From the NCBI RefSeq assembly GCF_036250695.1, contig NZ_CP109427.1, positions 620,001-684,000 of the forward strand: a stretch of DNA of 64,000 nucleotides. Reading direction: 5' to 3'. Under the pieces are notes generated by a model. It did not search any database and was not told the origin of the DNA. It saw only the letters and a program-made list of their open reading frames with translations. The position numbers were made by a program, and so were the translations under genes. This document shows, in pieces, positions 24,932 through 32,638 of the stretch (position 1 is its first letter; every line of letters starts with the position of its first letter). This stretch comes from Streptomyces sp. NBC_01497 (lineage in GTDB: Bacteria > Actinomycetota > Actinomycetes > Streptomycetales > Streptomycetaceae).

Positions 24932-26076
24932 AACCGACTCTTGAGGACCGCGTGACCGGATGCCTGATCGGCGCCGCGGTCGGCGACGCGCTCGGCGGCC
25001 CGGTCGAGGGCTGGACACCGGAGCAGATCAAGGAACGCCACGGCGGTCGCGTCCAGGGCATCGTCGGCCCCTTCTACGGCGACGACTGGCGTACGGCGCG
25101 GCCGATCGCGCCGTACCACAAGGGTGACGGGCACGTCACCGACGACACCCTGATGACGCAGGCGCTGGTGCGCGTGTACACGACGGTCCGCGACCATCTC
25201 GACGCGTACAGCGTCGCGGACCACCTGGTGCCCGACCTCATCACCAACCCCCGCTGGATCCCCGAGCTGGAAGCCGAGGCCCTGCCGCTCCAGCGGATCT
25301 TCCTGGCCGAGAAGTGGATCGTCGCGCGCCTGCACTACGGGCATGTCGACCCGCGCGAGGCCGGGGTCGGCAACATCGTCAACTGCGGCGCGGCGATGTA
25401 CATGGCCCCGGTCGGCGTGGTCAACGCGGGCCATCCGGACGCCGCGTACGCCGAGGCGCTGGAGGTCGCCGCGCCGCACCAGTCGTCCTACGGACGCGAG
25501 GCGGCCGGGGTGTTCGCCGCCGCGGTGGCCGCCGCGTTCACGCCGGGCGCCACCCCGTCGAGCGTGGTCGGCGCGGCGCTGCGGCTGGCGAAGGACGGCA
25601 CCCGCGACGCGATCGAGGCGGTCTGCGAGCGGGCGGGCGCGTACGACGACTGGGAGGAGGCGCTCGTCCCGCTGCGCGAGGCGGTCGCTCCCTACGACAC
25701 GGTCGGGCCCCGCTACCGCGAGCCGTCGCTGGGCGCGCGCCGCCCCTCGCGGCTGCACAGCATCGAGGAGCTGCCGCTCGCGCTCGGGATGCTGCTGGTC
25801 GGCGGTGGAGCGTACCGGCCGACGGTGCTCGGCTCGGTCAACTACGGCCGGGACTGCGACTCGATCGCCACGATGAGCGGCGCGATCGTGGGCGCGCTCG
25901 GCGGCGGCGGGGCGGTGCCCGCCGAGTGGGCCGACGAGGTGATCCGGGCCAGCCGGCTCGACCTGCACGGCCCGGCGGCCGAGCTCGCCGCGGTCACCCG
26001 CGAGGTGTTCGCGAAGGACACGGAGCGGCGCCGCACCCACGAGGAAGCGTTCGCCGAGCTGGCCGGGGTGGCGTGA
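24928..26076 (+). CDS. ADP-ribosylglycohydrolase family protein 3
   Basis: 382 residues with all three ARH motifs intact: GDALGGPVEG (from residue 19), TDDT (71-74) and GRDCDS (307-312). It carries a longer insertion between the first two motifs than protein 1 and the block VGNIVNCGAAMYMAPVGVVN in the middle, so it is a different subtype rather than a recent duplicate. The ATG overlaps the previous stop. GGAAGGACCC lies upstream as a ribosome site. Confidence 0.87.
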   Translation: MKPTLEDRVTGCLIGAAVGDALGGPVEGWTPEQIKERHGGRVQGIVGPFYGDDWRTARPIAPYHKGDGHVTDDTLMTQALVRVYTTVRDHLDAYSVADHLVPDLITNPRWIPELEAEALPLQRIFLAEKWIVARLHYGHVDPREAGVGNIVNCGAAMYMAPVGVVNAGHPDAAYAEALEVAAPHQSSYGREAAGVFAAAVAAAFTPGATPSSVVGAALRLAKDGTRDAIEAVCERAGAYDDWEEALVPLREAVAPYDTVGPRYREPSLGARRPSRLHSIEELPLALGMLLVGGGAYRPTVLGSVNYGRDCDSIATMSGAIVGALGGGGAVPAEWADEVIRASRLDLHGPAAELAAVTREVFAKDTERRRTHEEAFAELAGVA

Positions 26077-26077
26077 C

Positions 26078-27511
26078 GTGCTGCGTCTGACCTGGGTACA
26101 ACCCGAGGACCTGGTCGGCCACGAGCTGCGGCAGGCGGCCGAGGACGGCCGCGACGCCGCGAGCGTGCACAAGCGGTGGCTCGCGGCCGGCGGGGCGCTC
26201 GCACCGGAGCGGGCCGGCGCCTCACCGGGGCCCGGCGATCCCGCCCTGCGGACCCTCGCCCTCGATCTGCTCGACGAACTCGCCGCACTGGACTGCCCGT
26301 CGGCCGCCGCCGAGCCCACGGACCTGGCCGCGATCCGCGCCCTGCGGAGCGCGCCGGAGCCGTACGCACCCCTCGCGGGACCGCCGGCCGCCCGGCTGGA
26401 AGCGGCGTGGCTCGGCAGGGCGGCCGGCTGTCTGCTGGGAAAGCCCGTGGAGAAACTGCCGCTCGACGGGATCCGCGCGATCGCCGCCTCCACCGGCAAC
26501 TGGCCGCTGGACACGTGGTTCACCGAGGTCGGGCTCGACCCCGCGATCGCGGAGCGGTACCCGTTCAACCGCCGCAGCCGGCCCACCTCGCTCGCCGAGA
26601 ACATCGACGGTATGCCGGAGGACGACGACCTCAACTACCCGCTGCTGGGACTGCTGGCGCTGGAACGCCACGGGCACGGCTTCCGCACGTCGGACATCGC
26701 GGAGCTGTGGCTCGCGGAACTGCCCGCCGGGCGGACCTTCACCGCTGAGCGGGTCGCGTACCGCAATCTGCTGGAGGGCGTCGAGCCGCCGGAGACCGCG
26801 TCGCGCCGCAACCCCTTCCGGGAGTGGATCGGGGCGCTCATCCGCGCCGACGTCTTCGGCTGGACCCGCCCCGGCGACCCGGTGGCGGCGGCCGACGCGG
26901 CCTGGCGGGACGCCGTGCTCACGCACACCGCGAACGGCGTCTACGGCGCCATGTTCGCGGCGGCCGTCGTGGCGTACGCGGCGGGCGGCGGCGCGGACGT
27001 GCACGCCTGCCTGGCCGCGGGGCTGGCCGTCGTCCCGCCGGGCTCGCGGCTCGCCGCGGCCGTACGGTTCGGGATCGACGCCGCCCGCGCCGAACCGTCC
27101 GGCACCCTCGAAGGGTTCGCCGCCGTCGTGGACGACCTGCACGCGGCCTACGGCCACTACCACTGGGTGCACGTCCTGCCCAACGTGGCGCTGCTGGCCG
27201 CGGCGCTGACCCACGCCGACGGCGACTTCACGGGCTCGGTGTGCCGGGTCGTGTCCGGCGGCTGGGACACCGACTCGAACGGTGCGACCGCCGGGTCGGT
27301 GGCCGGGCTGCTGGCGGGTTCCCCCGCCGAACTGCCCCGGCGCTGGACCGGCCCGCTGAAGAACCGGCTGGCCACAACGGTCGGCGGACTCGACGGCATC
27401 GGCTTCGACACGCTGGCGCAACGCACCGCCGCTCTGGCCGACGTTCCGGCCGGGGCTCCCGAAGGCGCGGACCCCGGCACACGACGACGGTCCCAGGAGG
27501 CCACCTCATGA
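26078..27511 (+). CDS. ADP-ribosylglycohydrolase family protein 4, long variant
   Basis: 477 residues. An extra domain of about 105 residues precedes the ARH core. The first motif is GCLLGKPVE (117-125), the second EDDDLNY (181-187) and the third GGWDTDS (394-400). This DDDLNY/GGWDTDSN version is a recognised divergent ARH subgroup. Acidic metal-site residues are kept, so it should be active. The GTG start lies 1 bp after the previous stop, and its own stop overlaps the kinase start (ATGA). Confidence 0.83.
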   Translation: MLRLTWVQPEDLVGHELRQAAEDGRDAASVHKRWLAAGGALAPERAGASPGPGDPALRTLALDLLDELAALDCPSAAAEPTDLAAIRALRSAPEPYAPLAGPPAARLEAAWLGRAAGCLLGKPVEKLPLDGIRAIAASTGNWPLDTWFTEVGLDPAIAERYPFNRRSRPTSLAENIDGMPEDDDLNYPLLGLLALERHGHGFRTSDIAELWLAELPAGRTFTAERVAYRNLLEGVEPPETASRRNPFREWIGALIRADVFGWTRPGDPVAAADAAWRDAVLTHTANGVYGAMFAAAVVAYAAGGGADVHACLAAGLAVVPPGSRLAAAVRFGIDAARAEPSGTLEGFAAVVDDLHAAYGHYHWVHVLPNVALLAAALTHADGDFTGSVCRVVSGGWDTDSNGATAGSVAGLLAGSPAELPRRWTGPLKNRLATTVGGLDGIGFDTLAQRTAALADVPAGAPEGADPGTRRRSQEATS

Positions 27512-28458
27512 CGGTCACCACCGGCGCGCCCGGACCGGACGACACATCCGGCGCGCCCCGGGCGAGGATCGCGGTCCTCGGCAGCACGAACATGGACCTC
27601 GTCGCGTACGCGCGGGTCGCGCCGGGCCTCGGCGAGACCGTCACCGGCGAGTCGTTCCGTACGGTCGCGGGCGGCAAGGGGGCCAACCAGGCGGTCGCCG
27701 CGGCCCTCGCGGGCGGCGACGTCACGATGATCGGCGCGGTCGGCGACGACGACTTCGGTCCCCGGCTCCGTGGCGTCCTGGACGACGCGGGCGTGTCCAC
27801 GGCGGCCCTGCGCACGGTGGACGGCGCGAGCGGAACGGCACACATCGTGGTGGACGGCGAGGGGCACAACGCGATCGTCGTGGTACCGGGCGCCAACGGC
27901 ACCGTCACCGCCCTGACCGCACAGGACGAACGGGTGGTGGCGGCGGCCGACGCGCTGCTGCTCCAGCTCGAACTGCCGCTGGACGGAGTGCTCGCCGGGT
28001 TGGTGACCGCGCGGGCACACGGCGTCCGAACGGTCCTGACCCCCGCACCCGCCCAGCCACTCGCGGACGAACTGCTGTCCCTGGTGGACCTGTTGGTGCC
28101 GAACGAGCACGAAGCGGCAGCGCTCACCGGCCACCGGGAACCCCTTCGGGCGGCCCGCGCGCTGCTGGAGCGGGTACCCGAGGTGGTGGTGACGCTGGGC
28201 GCCGAGGGCTGCCTGTACGCGCGCCGGGACGCAGAACCGCTCGTGGTGCCCGCGCGCCGGACCACGGCCGTGGACACGACGGCCGCGGGCGACACCTTCG
28301 TCGGCACGCTCGCGGTCGCGCTGGGCGAGGGCCGGCCCGCCCCCGACGCGCTCGCCTGGGCGACGGCCGCGTCCGCGCTGTCCGTACAGCGGCACGGGGC
28401 GTCCTCGTCCATGCCGCGGCGCGCGGACATCGACCGCCTCGCCGCGAGTGCGCCGTGA
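27508..28458 (+). CDS. Ribokinase-like PfkB carbohydrate kinase
   Basis: 316 residues. PfkB signature 1 is GGKGANQAVAAA (from residue 55). Signature 2 is DTTAAGDTFVG with catalytic Asp262. The PNEHEAAALTG block (198-208) and the N-terminal GSTNMDLV are typical of true ribokinases. It would phosphorylate ribose, or a ribose-like sugar freed by the ARH enzymes, at O5. It has a good ribosome site (CCAGGAGG) and overlaps the ARH 4 gene by 4 bp. Confidence 0.88.
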   Translation: MTVTTGAPGPDDTSGAPRARIAVLGSTNMDLVAYARVAPGLGETVTGESFRTVAGGKGANQAVAAALAGGDVTMIGAVGDDDFGPRLRGVLDDAGVSTAALRTVDGASGTAHIVVDGEGHNAIVVVPGANGTVTALTAQDERVVAAADALLLQLELPLDGVLAGLVTARAHGVRTVLTPAPAQPLADELLSLVDLLVPNEHEAAALTGHREPLRAARALLERVPEVVVTLGAEGCLYARRDAEPLVVPARRTTAVDTTAAGDTFVGTLAVALGEGRPAPDALAWATAASALSVQRHGASSSMPRRADIDRLAASAP

Positions 28459-28508
28459 GCGCCCGCCGTGAGCTTTCCCTCCCCGCCCCGAAAGCCGAGG
28501 TACCCGCC

Positions 28509-29840
28509 ATGCACGCACCCCGCAGTGACGACAGCGCCCGGTCACCTGGGCCCGGCGTCCCCGACACGCCCGGGGCGCCCGCGTCGGTCGACGGGTCCGA
28601 CACGCGCGGCCCGTCCGGGGCACCCGGGCACGCCGACGGGCCCGGCGGGTCGGCCCCCGGTCCGCTCACCGGGCTGCGCGTCCTCGACCTCGCGACGCTG
28701 TTCGCGGGGCCGATCGCCGCGACGATGCTCGGCGACTTCGGCGCCGAGGTCATCAAGGTCGAGCACCCCAGGCGGCCCGACCCCTCGCGCGGCCACGGCC
28801 CCGCGAAGGACGGCGTGGGCCTGTGGTGGAAGCACCTGGGCCGCAATAAGCGGAACCTGACGCTCGATCTGTCCACGCCCGGCGGCCGGGACGTCCTGCT
28901 GCGTCTCGCCGCGACCGCCGACGTGGTGATCGAGAACTTCCGCCCCGGCACGCTGGAGAAATGGGGGCTCGGCTGGGAGGACCTGTCCGCCGTCAACCCC
29001 CGGCTCGTCCTCGCGCGTGTCACCGGTTTCGGCCAGTTCGGTCCGTACTCCCGCCGCCCCGGGTTCGGCACGCTCGCGGAGGCGATGAGCGGGTTCGCCG
29101 CCACCACGGGTGAGCCGGACGGGCCGCCGACCCTGCCGCCGTTCGGCCTGGCCGACTCGGTGGCCGCGCTGGCGACGGCGTACGCGGTGATGACCGCGCT
29201 CGCCGGACGCGAGCGGACAGGCGAGGGGCAGGTGGTCGACCTGGCGATCATCGAGCCGATGCTCGCCGTCCTCGGACCGCAGCTCCTCTGGTTCGACCAG
29301 CTCGGCTACGTCCAGCCGCGGACGGGCAACAGGTCCGTCAACAACGCGCCCCGCAACACGTACCGCACGGCCGACGGGAAATGGCTCGCCGTCTCGTCGT
29401 CCGCGCAGTCGGTGGCGGAGCGGGTCCTGCGGCTCGTCGGGCGTCCCGAACTCGTGACGCAGCCGTGGTTCGCCACCGGCACCGGCCGTGCCCAGCACGC
29501 GGAGGAGATCGACGCGGCGGTGGGCGGGTGGATCGCCCGGCACGACCGGCACCAGGTGGTGGCCGCCTTCGAAGAGGCGCAGGCCGCCGTCGCGCCCATC
29601 TACGACGTCCGGGACGTCATGGAGGACCCCCAGTTCGCGGCGCTGGGCACGGTGGCACAGGTCGAGGACGACGAACTCGGCCCGCTGCGCATGCAGAACG
29701 TCCTGTTCCGGCTGTCCGGCACCCCGGGCGCCATCCGCTGGCCGGGCCGCCCGCACGGCGCGGACACCGACGCCGTCCTGAACGAACTCGGCCTGGCCGG
29801 GCCGGAGATCGAACAGCTGCGGGAGAAGGGAACGCTGTGA
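28509..29840 (+). CDS. CaiB/BaiF-type (class III) CoA-transferase
   Basis: 443 residues from the ATG at 28509, which follows GAGG; a GTG at 28455 overlapping the kinase stop is an alternative start. After a 50-residue Pro/Gly/Asp-rich leader, the core begins GLRVLDLATLFAGPIAATMLGDFGAEVIKVE. Conserved blocks include GRNKRNLTLDL, ENFRPGTLEKWGL and the catalytic aspartate in FGLADSVAALATAYAV. The family moves CoA between carboxylic acids. With the CoA lyase that follows, it suggests that the operon also handles a hydroxy-acid part of the substrate. Confidence 0.86.
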   Translation: MHAPRSDDSARSPGPGVPDTPGAPASVDGSDTRGPSGAPGHADGPGGSAPGPLTGLRVLDLATLFAGPIAATMLGDFGAEVIKVEHPRRPDPSRGHGPAKDGVGLWWKHLGRNKRNLTLDLSTPGGRDVLLRLAATADVVIENFRPGTLEKWGLGWEDLSAVNPRLVLARVTGFGQFGPYSRRPGFGTLAEAMSGFAATTGEPDGPPTLPPFGLADSVAALATAYAVMTALAGRERTGEGQVVDLAIIEPMLAVLGPQLLWFDQLGYVQPRTGNRSVNNAPRNTYRTADGKWLAVSSSAQSVAERVLRLVGRPELVTQPWFATGTGRAQHAEEIDAAVGGWIARHDRHQVVAAFEEAQAAVAPIYDVRDVMEDPQFAALGTVAQVEDDELGPLRMQNVLFRLSGTPGAIRWPGRPHGADTDAVLNELGLAGPEIEQLREKGTL

Positions 29841-30748
29841 ACACCACGACACGCCGTACCGGCGCCGTACCGGCACGGGACGCCCCGGCGATCCCGTACC
29901 TGACCTGGCTCTACGTGCCCGGCGACCGGCCCGGGGTGGTCGAGAAGGCGATGCGGTCGGGCGCCGACGTCGTCCTGATCGACCTGGAGGACGCCGTCGC
30001 GCCGGAGCGCAAGGGGTACGCGCGGGACGCGACGGCCGAGCTGCTGTCGGCCCCGGTGGGCGGACCGGCCGCCGTGCACGTCCGGGTCAACGCCCTCGAC
30101 GGCCCGGAGGCCGGCGCCGATCTCGCCGCGCTGGCGGGACTGCCCGGGGTCGGCGGGCTGCGGCTGCCGAAGGTGACTTCCGCTGCGGACGTCAGCGCCG
30201 TCGTCGGCGCGCTGCGCGACGCGATGGCGGACGCCGGGCGGCCCGTACCCCCGCTGTACCCGCTGCTGGAGTCGGCGCTCGGGGTGGAGAACGCGTTCGC
30301 CGTCGCCACCGCCGACCCCGCCGTGGCGGGCATCGCGCTCGGCGAGGCCGACCTGCGCGCGGACCTCGGCCTGACCGGCGAGGAGGCGCTGTCCTGGCCC
30401 CGCGTGCGTACGGTGGTCGCGGCGCGGGCGGCGGGACTCGCGCCGCCCGCGCAGTCCGTCTACCCGGACGTGCGCGACCTGCAGGGCCTGGAGGCCTCCT
30501 GCCGGCAGGGCCGGTCGCTCGGACTGCTCGGCCGCACCGCCATCCACCCGCGCCAGCTGCCGGTCATCGAGCGGGCGTTCCTGCCGAGCGCGGCGGAGAT
30601 CGCCGCCGCGCGGGAGACGGTCGACGCGGCGGCCGCCGCACCCGGTGCGACCGCGCTGCCGGACGGCCGGTTCGTGGACGCCGCCGTGGTCGCGTCCGCC
30701 CGGCGTCTCCTGGTCCTCGCCGAGCGAGCGGCGGCGGCATACGCCTGA
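29837..30748 (+). CDS. HpcH/HpaI/CitE-family CoA ester lyase
   Basis: 303 residues from a GTG overlapping the CoA-transferase stop (GTGA). The family blocks WLYVPGDRP with Arg31, DVVLIDLEDAV with Glu51 and Asp52, LLESALGVENA and GEADLRADLG (169-178) fit CitE-like lyases such as malyl-CoA or citramalyl-CoA lyase. These cleave or form C-C bonds of beta-hydroxyacyl-CoA esters with a magnesium ion. It is the last gene of the operon; two hairpins follow. Confidence 0.85.
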   Translation: MNTTTRRTGAVPARDAPAIPYLTWLYVPGDRPGVVEKAMRSGADVVLIDLEDAVAPERKGYARDATAELLSAPVGGPAAVHVRVNALDGPEAGADLAALAGLPGVGGLRLPKVTSAADVSAVVGALRDAMADAGRPVPPLYPLLESALGVENAFAVATADPAVAGIALGEADLRADLGLTGEEALSWPRVRTVVAARAAGLAPPAQSVYPDVRDLQGLEASCRQGRSLGLLGRTAIHPRQLPVIERAFLPSAAEIAAARETVDAAAAAPGATALPDGRFVDAAVVASARRLLVLAERAAAAYA

Positions 30749-30770
30749 GGCGGGCACCGGCGGGCGAGTT

Positions 30771-30830
30771 GGTGCGGGCCCGCACCGCCTGATCCAATGC
30801 GGGGGCGGGACGCGGGGAACATCCCGCCCC
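30771..30830 (+). terminator. Double hairpin at the end of the ARH operon
   Basis: First hairpin: 16-bp palindrome GGTGCGGGCCCGCACC (30771-30786), 22 bp after the lyase stop. Second: GGGGCGGGA (30802-30810) pairs with TCCCGCCCC (30822-30830) across an 11-nt loop. Both fit termination of the long operon before the amidotransferase gene. Confidence 0.65.
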
Positions 30831-30883
30831 GCCCCGCCCCGCCGGGCCGGAGGGGCCGGCCGGGCCGACGAAGGGATACCGCC

Positions 30884-31588
30884 GTGGACGTGCTCGTGGT
30901 GCAACACGTGCCGGGCGAGGAGACGTACGCGATCGGGGAGGCGCTGCGGGCGCGCGGCCTGACCCCGCGGGTCTGCCGGATGTGGCGGGGCGAGACGCTG
31001 CCGGCGGACCCGGCGGGGCTGCGCGCGCTGGTGGTGATGGGCGGACCGGCGGCCGCGTACGGCGACGACGCGGGCTTCCCGAGCCGGGCGGCCGAGGTCG
31101 CGCTGCTGCGGGCGGCACTCGCGCGGGACGTCCCCGTGCTCGGTGTGTGTCTGGGCGCACAGCTGCTCGCCGTGGCGGCGGGCGGGCGCGGGCGCCCCGG
31201 CGACGGCCTCCAGGTGGGCTGGGGGCCCGTCCGGCTGAGTGCGGAGGCAGCCGGGGACCCGCTGTTCGCGGACGCGCCGGGTGAGCTGCGCGTGCTGCAC
31301 TGGCACGGCGACACCATGGACCTGCCGCCCGGGGCCGTGCTGCTCGCGTCCTGCGACCGGTACGCGGCGCAGGCGTTCCGGGTCGGCGCGGCGGCGTGGG
31401 GGCTCCAGTTCCACATCGAGGTCGACGGGCCCGCGGTGGACGTGTTCGCGGCCAACTTCCCCGAGGACGCGGCGACGGTTCCCGGCCTGCGCGCCGAGAC
31501 CCCCGCCGCGCTCGCCGCGCTGGCACCCCACCGGGACGCCCTGCTGGCTCGCTTCGCCGACCTGGTGGCGGCGCGGCACCCGGACTGA
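30884..31588 (+). CDS. Class I glutamine amidotransferase
   Basis: 234 residues from a GTG with GAAGGGA upstream. The catalytic triad is present: Cys89 in GVCLGAQLLA, His177 and Glu179 in LQFHIEVDG. The protein resembles stand-alone GMP-synthase-like amidotransferases that remove glutamine's amide nitrogen for an unknown acceptor. It has its own ribosome site and lies behind the operon terminators, so it is probably a separate gene. Confidence 0.83.
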   Translation: MDVLVVQHVPGEETYAIGEALRARGLTPRVCRMWRGETLPADPAGLRALVVMGGPAAAYGDDAGFPSRAAEVALLRAALARDVPVLGVCLGAQLLAVAAGGRGRPGDGLQVGWGPVRLSAEAAGDPLFADAPGELRVLHWHGDTMDLPPGAVLLASCDRYAAQAFRVGAAAWGLQFHIEVDGPAVDVFAANFPEDAATVPGLRAETPAALAALAPHRDALLARFADLVAARHPD

Positions 31589-31612
31589 GCGCGGGAGTCC
31601 TCCGACGCCAGG

Positions 31613-31624
31613 CATACCGGTATG
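31613..31624. promoter_or_regulatory. 12-bp palindrome upstream of the thioesterase gene
   Basis: CATACCGGTATG is a perfect palindrome, 118 bp upstream of the thioesterase ATG, in the only AT-richer stretch of this gap. A similar half-site, TACCGGTATG, occurs at 32671-32680 inside the GST-like gene. It may be an operator. Confidence 0.4.
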
Positions 31625-31742
31625 AAATAGGATGAACAATGGCGGCGGCAATCCTGACGCGGCACGCTGGGAGACTGGACGGGGCCACGCCAGGCGGCCC
31701 ACGGGACAGCGTCACGACGACACGCGGCAGCAGAGAAAGACG

Positions 31743-32225
31743 ATGGAAGACAAGAAATCACCGGCGGACTCCATGGTCACGCTCGCGCACATCATGTCCG
31801 CCCACGACACGAACCTGTACGGGACCGTGCACGGAGGCGTCGTCATGAAACTCGTCGACGACGCGGCGGGCGCCGCCGCGGCCCGCCACGCGGGCTGCCC
31901 GGCCGTCACGGCCTCCGTGGACGGTATGAGCTTCCTCGCCCCGGCCCGCGTCGGCGACCTGCTCACCGTCAACGCCCAGGTCGAACACGCCGGGCGCACC
32001 TCGATGGACGTCGGCGTGCGCGTCACGGCAGAACGCTGGAACACCTCGGGCCCCGGAACCGAGGTGGTCACCGCGCACCTCACGTTCGTCGCCGTGGACG
32101 CCGACGGCACACCGCACGCCGTTCCGGCGCTGGTGCCCGTGACACCCGAGGAGCGCGAACGGCACACACTGGCGGCCGAGCGCCGGGCCCAGCGCGCGGC
32201 CGCGCGGCGGGCCGAGGACGCCTGA
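31743..32225 (+). CDS. Acyl-CoA thioesterase (hotdog fold, YciA/BACH type)
   Basis: 160 residues. The ATG at 31743 is preceded by AGAGAAAG; the open frame further upstream is unlike protein. The core TLYG-like segment is DTNLYGTVHGGVVMKLVDDA, the catalytic block of YciA/ACOT12-type hotdog thioesterases, with the acidic active-site residue in LVDDAAG. DGMSFLAPARVGDLL follows. It hydrolyses acyl-CoA to free acid and CoA in the cytosol. The C-terminus is a short Arg/Ala-rich helix. Confidence 0.88.
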   Translation: MEDKKSPADSMVTLAHIMSAHDTNLYGTVHGGVVMKLVDDAAGAAAARHAGCPAVTASVDGMSFLAPARVGDLLTVNAQVEHAGRTSMDVGVRVTAERWNTSGPGTEVVTAHLTFVAVDADGTPHAVPALVPVTPEERERHTLAAERRAQRAAARRAEDA

Positions 32226-32355
32226 GCCACGCCGGGTCGCGTCCGGGCCTCAGGGCCCCAGGCGCGGCGTCGGAGGTGTCCGGGGGGCCTGCGGCGGGTG
32301 GGGCCCCTCCCGCGGAACGGGGACCAGCGAGCTCCGGCCATCTGCTGGACGCCCC

Positions 32356-32384
32356 TTGACGCCCCCGGTGGGGCGACAGAGACT
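32356..32384 (+). promoter_or_regulatory. Promoter of the leader peptide and GST-like gene
   Basis: TTGACG (32356-32361), a 17-bp spacer and GAGACT (32379-32384) fit a housekeeping sigma promoter. Transcription would start near 32391, about 27 nt before the leader ATG. Confidence 0.5.
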
Positions 32385-32417
32385 CATGACACGACTCCGG
32401 TGAACGGGCGGGTGAGC

Positions 32418-32546
32418 ATGAGGCTTTCAGGGACGGGGTTCCGAAACGCGGCCACGGCCATGGCCCTCCCCGCCCTGCTCCTGCTCACCTCGCGCCGCCA
32501 CATCGACCTGCTGCGCGTCTGCAGCGCCGCCGGCCCCTCCGTCTGA
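32418..32546 (+). CDS. Putative leader peptide (RRHIDL type)
   Basis: 42 codons from ATG at 32418, or 29 from an in-frame ATG at 32460. The C-terminal part reads TSRRHIDLLRVCSAAG, the signature of small actinobacterial leader peptides found upstream of sulfur-metabolism genes (usual form RRHIDLLRVSSALC). A single cysteine codon is present. It precedes the GST-like gene and faces the organosulfur locus, so cysteine-dependent attenuation is likely. Confidence 0.7.
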   Translation: MRLSGTGFRNAATAMALPALLLLTSRRHIDLLRVCSAAGPSV

Positions 32547-32638
32547 CACGGCCGGGGCGGGCGCCCGTCGAGCGCCACCCGTCCCCCGTGTCCTGCGAGC
32601 GCTCCGTCACCTCGACATCCAGGACCGCAGGGAGACGC

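Larger units (their letters stand above)
32226..32638. other. Upstream region of the GST-like gene
   Basis: 413 bp carrying a promoter candidate (32356-32384), the leader peptide ORF (32418-32546) and 92 bp of leader before the GST-like gene. No other gene is visible. Confidence 0.6.

Noticed and set aside
22341..27511. The four ARH genes as a recent tandem duplication.
   Set aside because: Motifs, lengths and insertions differ strongly between copies, so they are old paralogues or different subfamilies.
31632..31742. 37 extra codons upstream of the thioesterase.
   Set aside because: No ribosome site, no similarity; the ATG at 31743 has one and begins the conserved domain.
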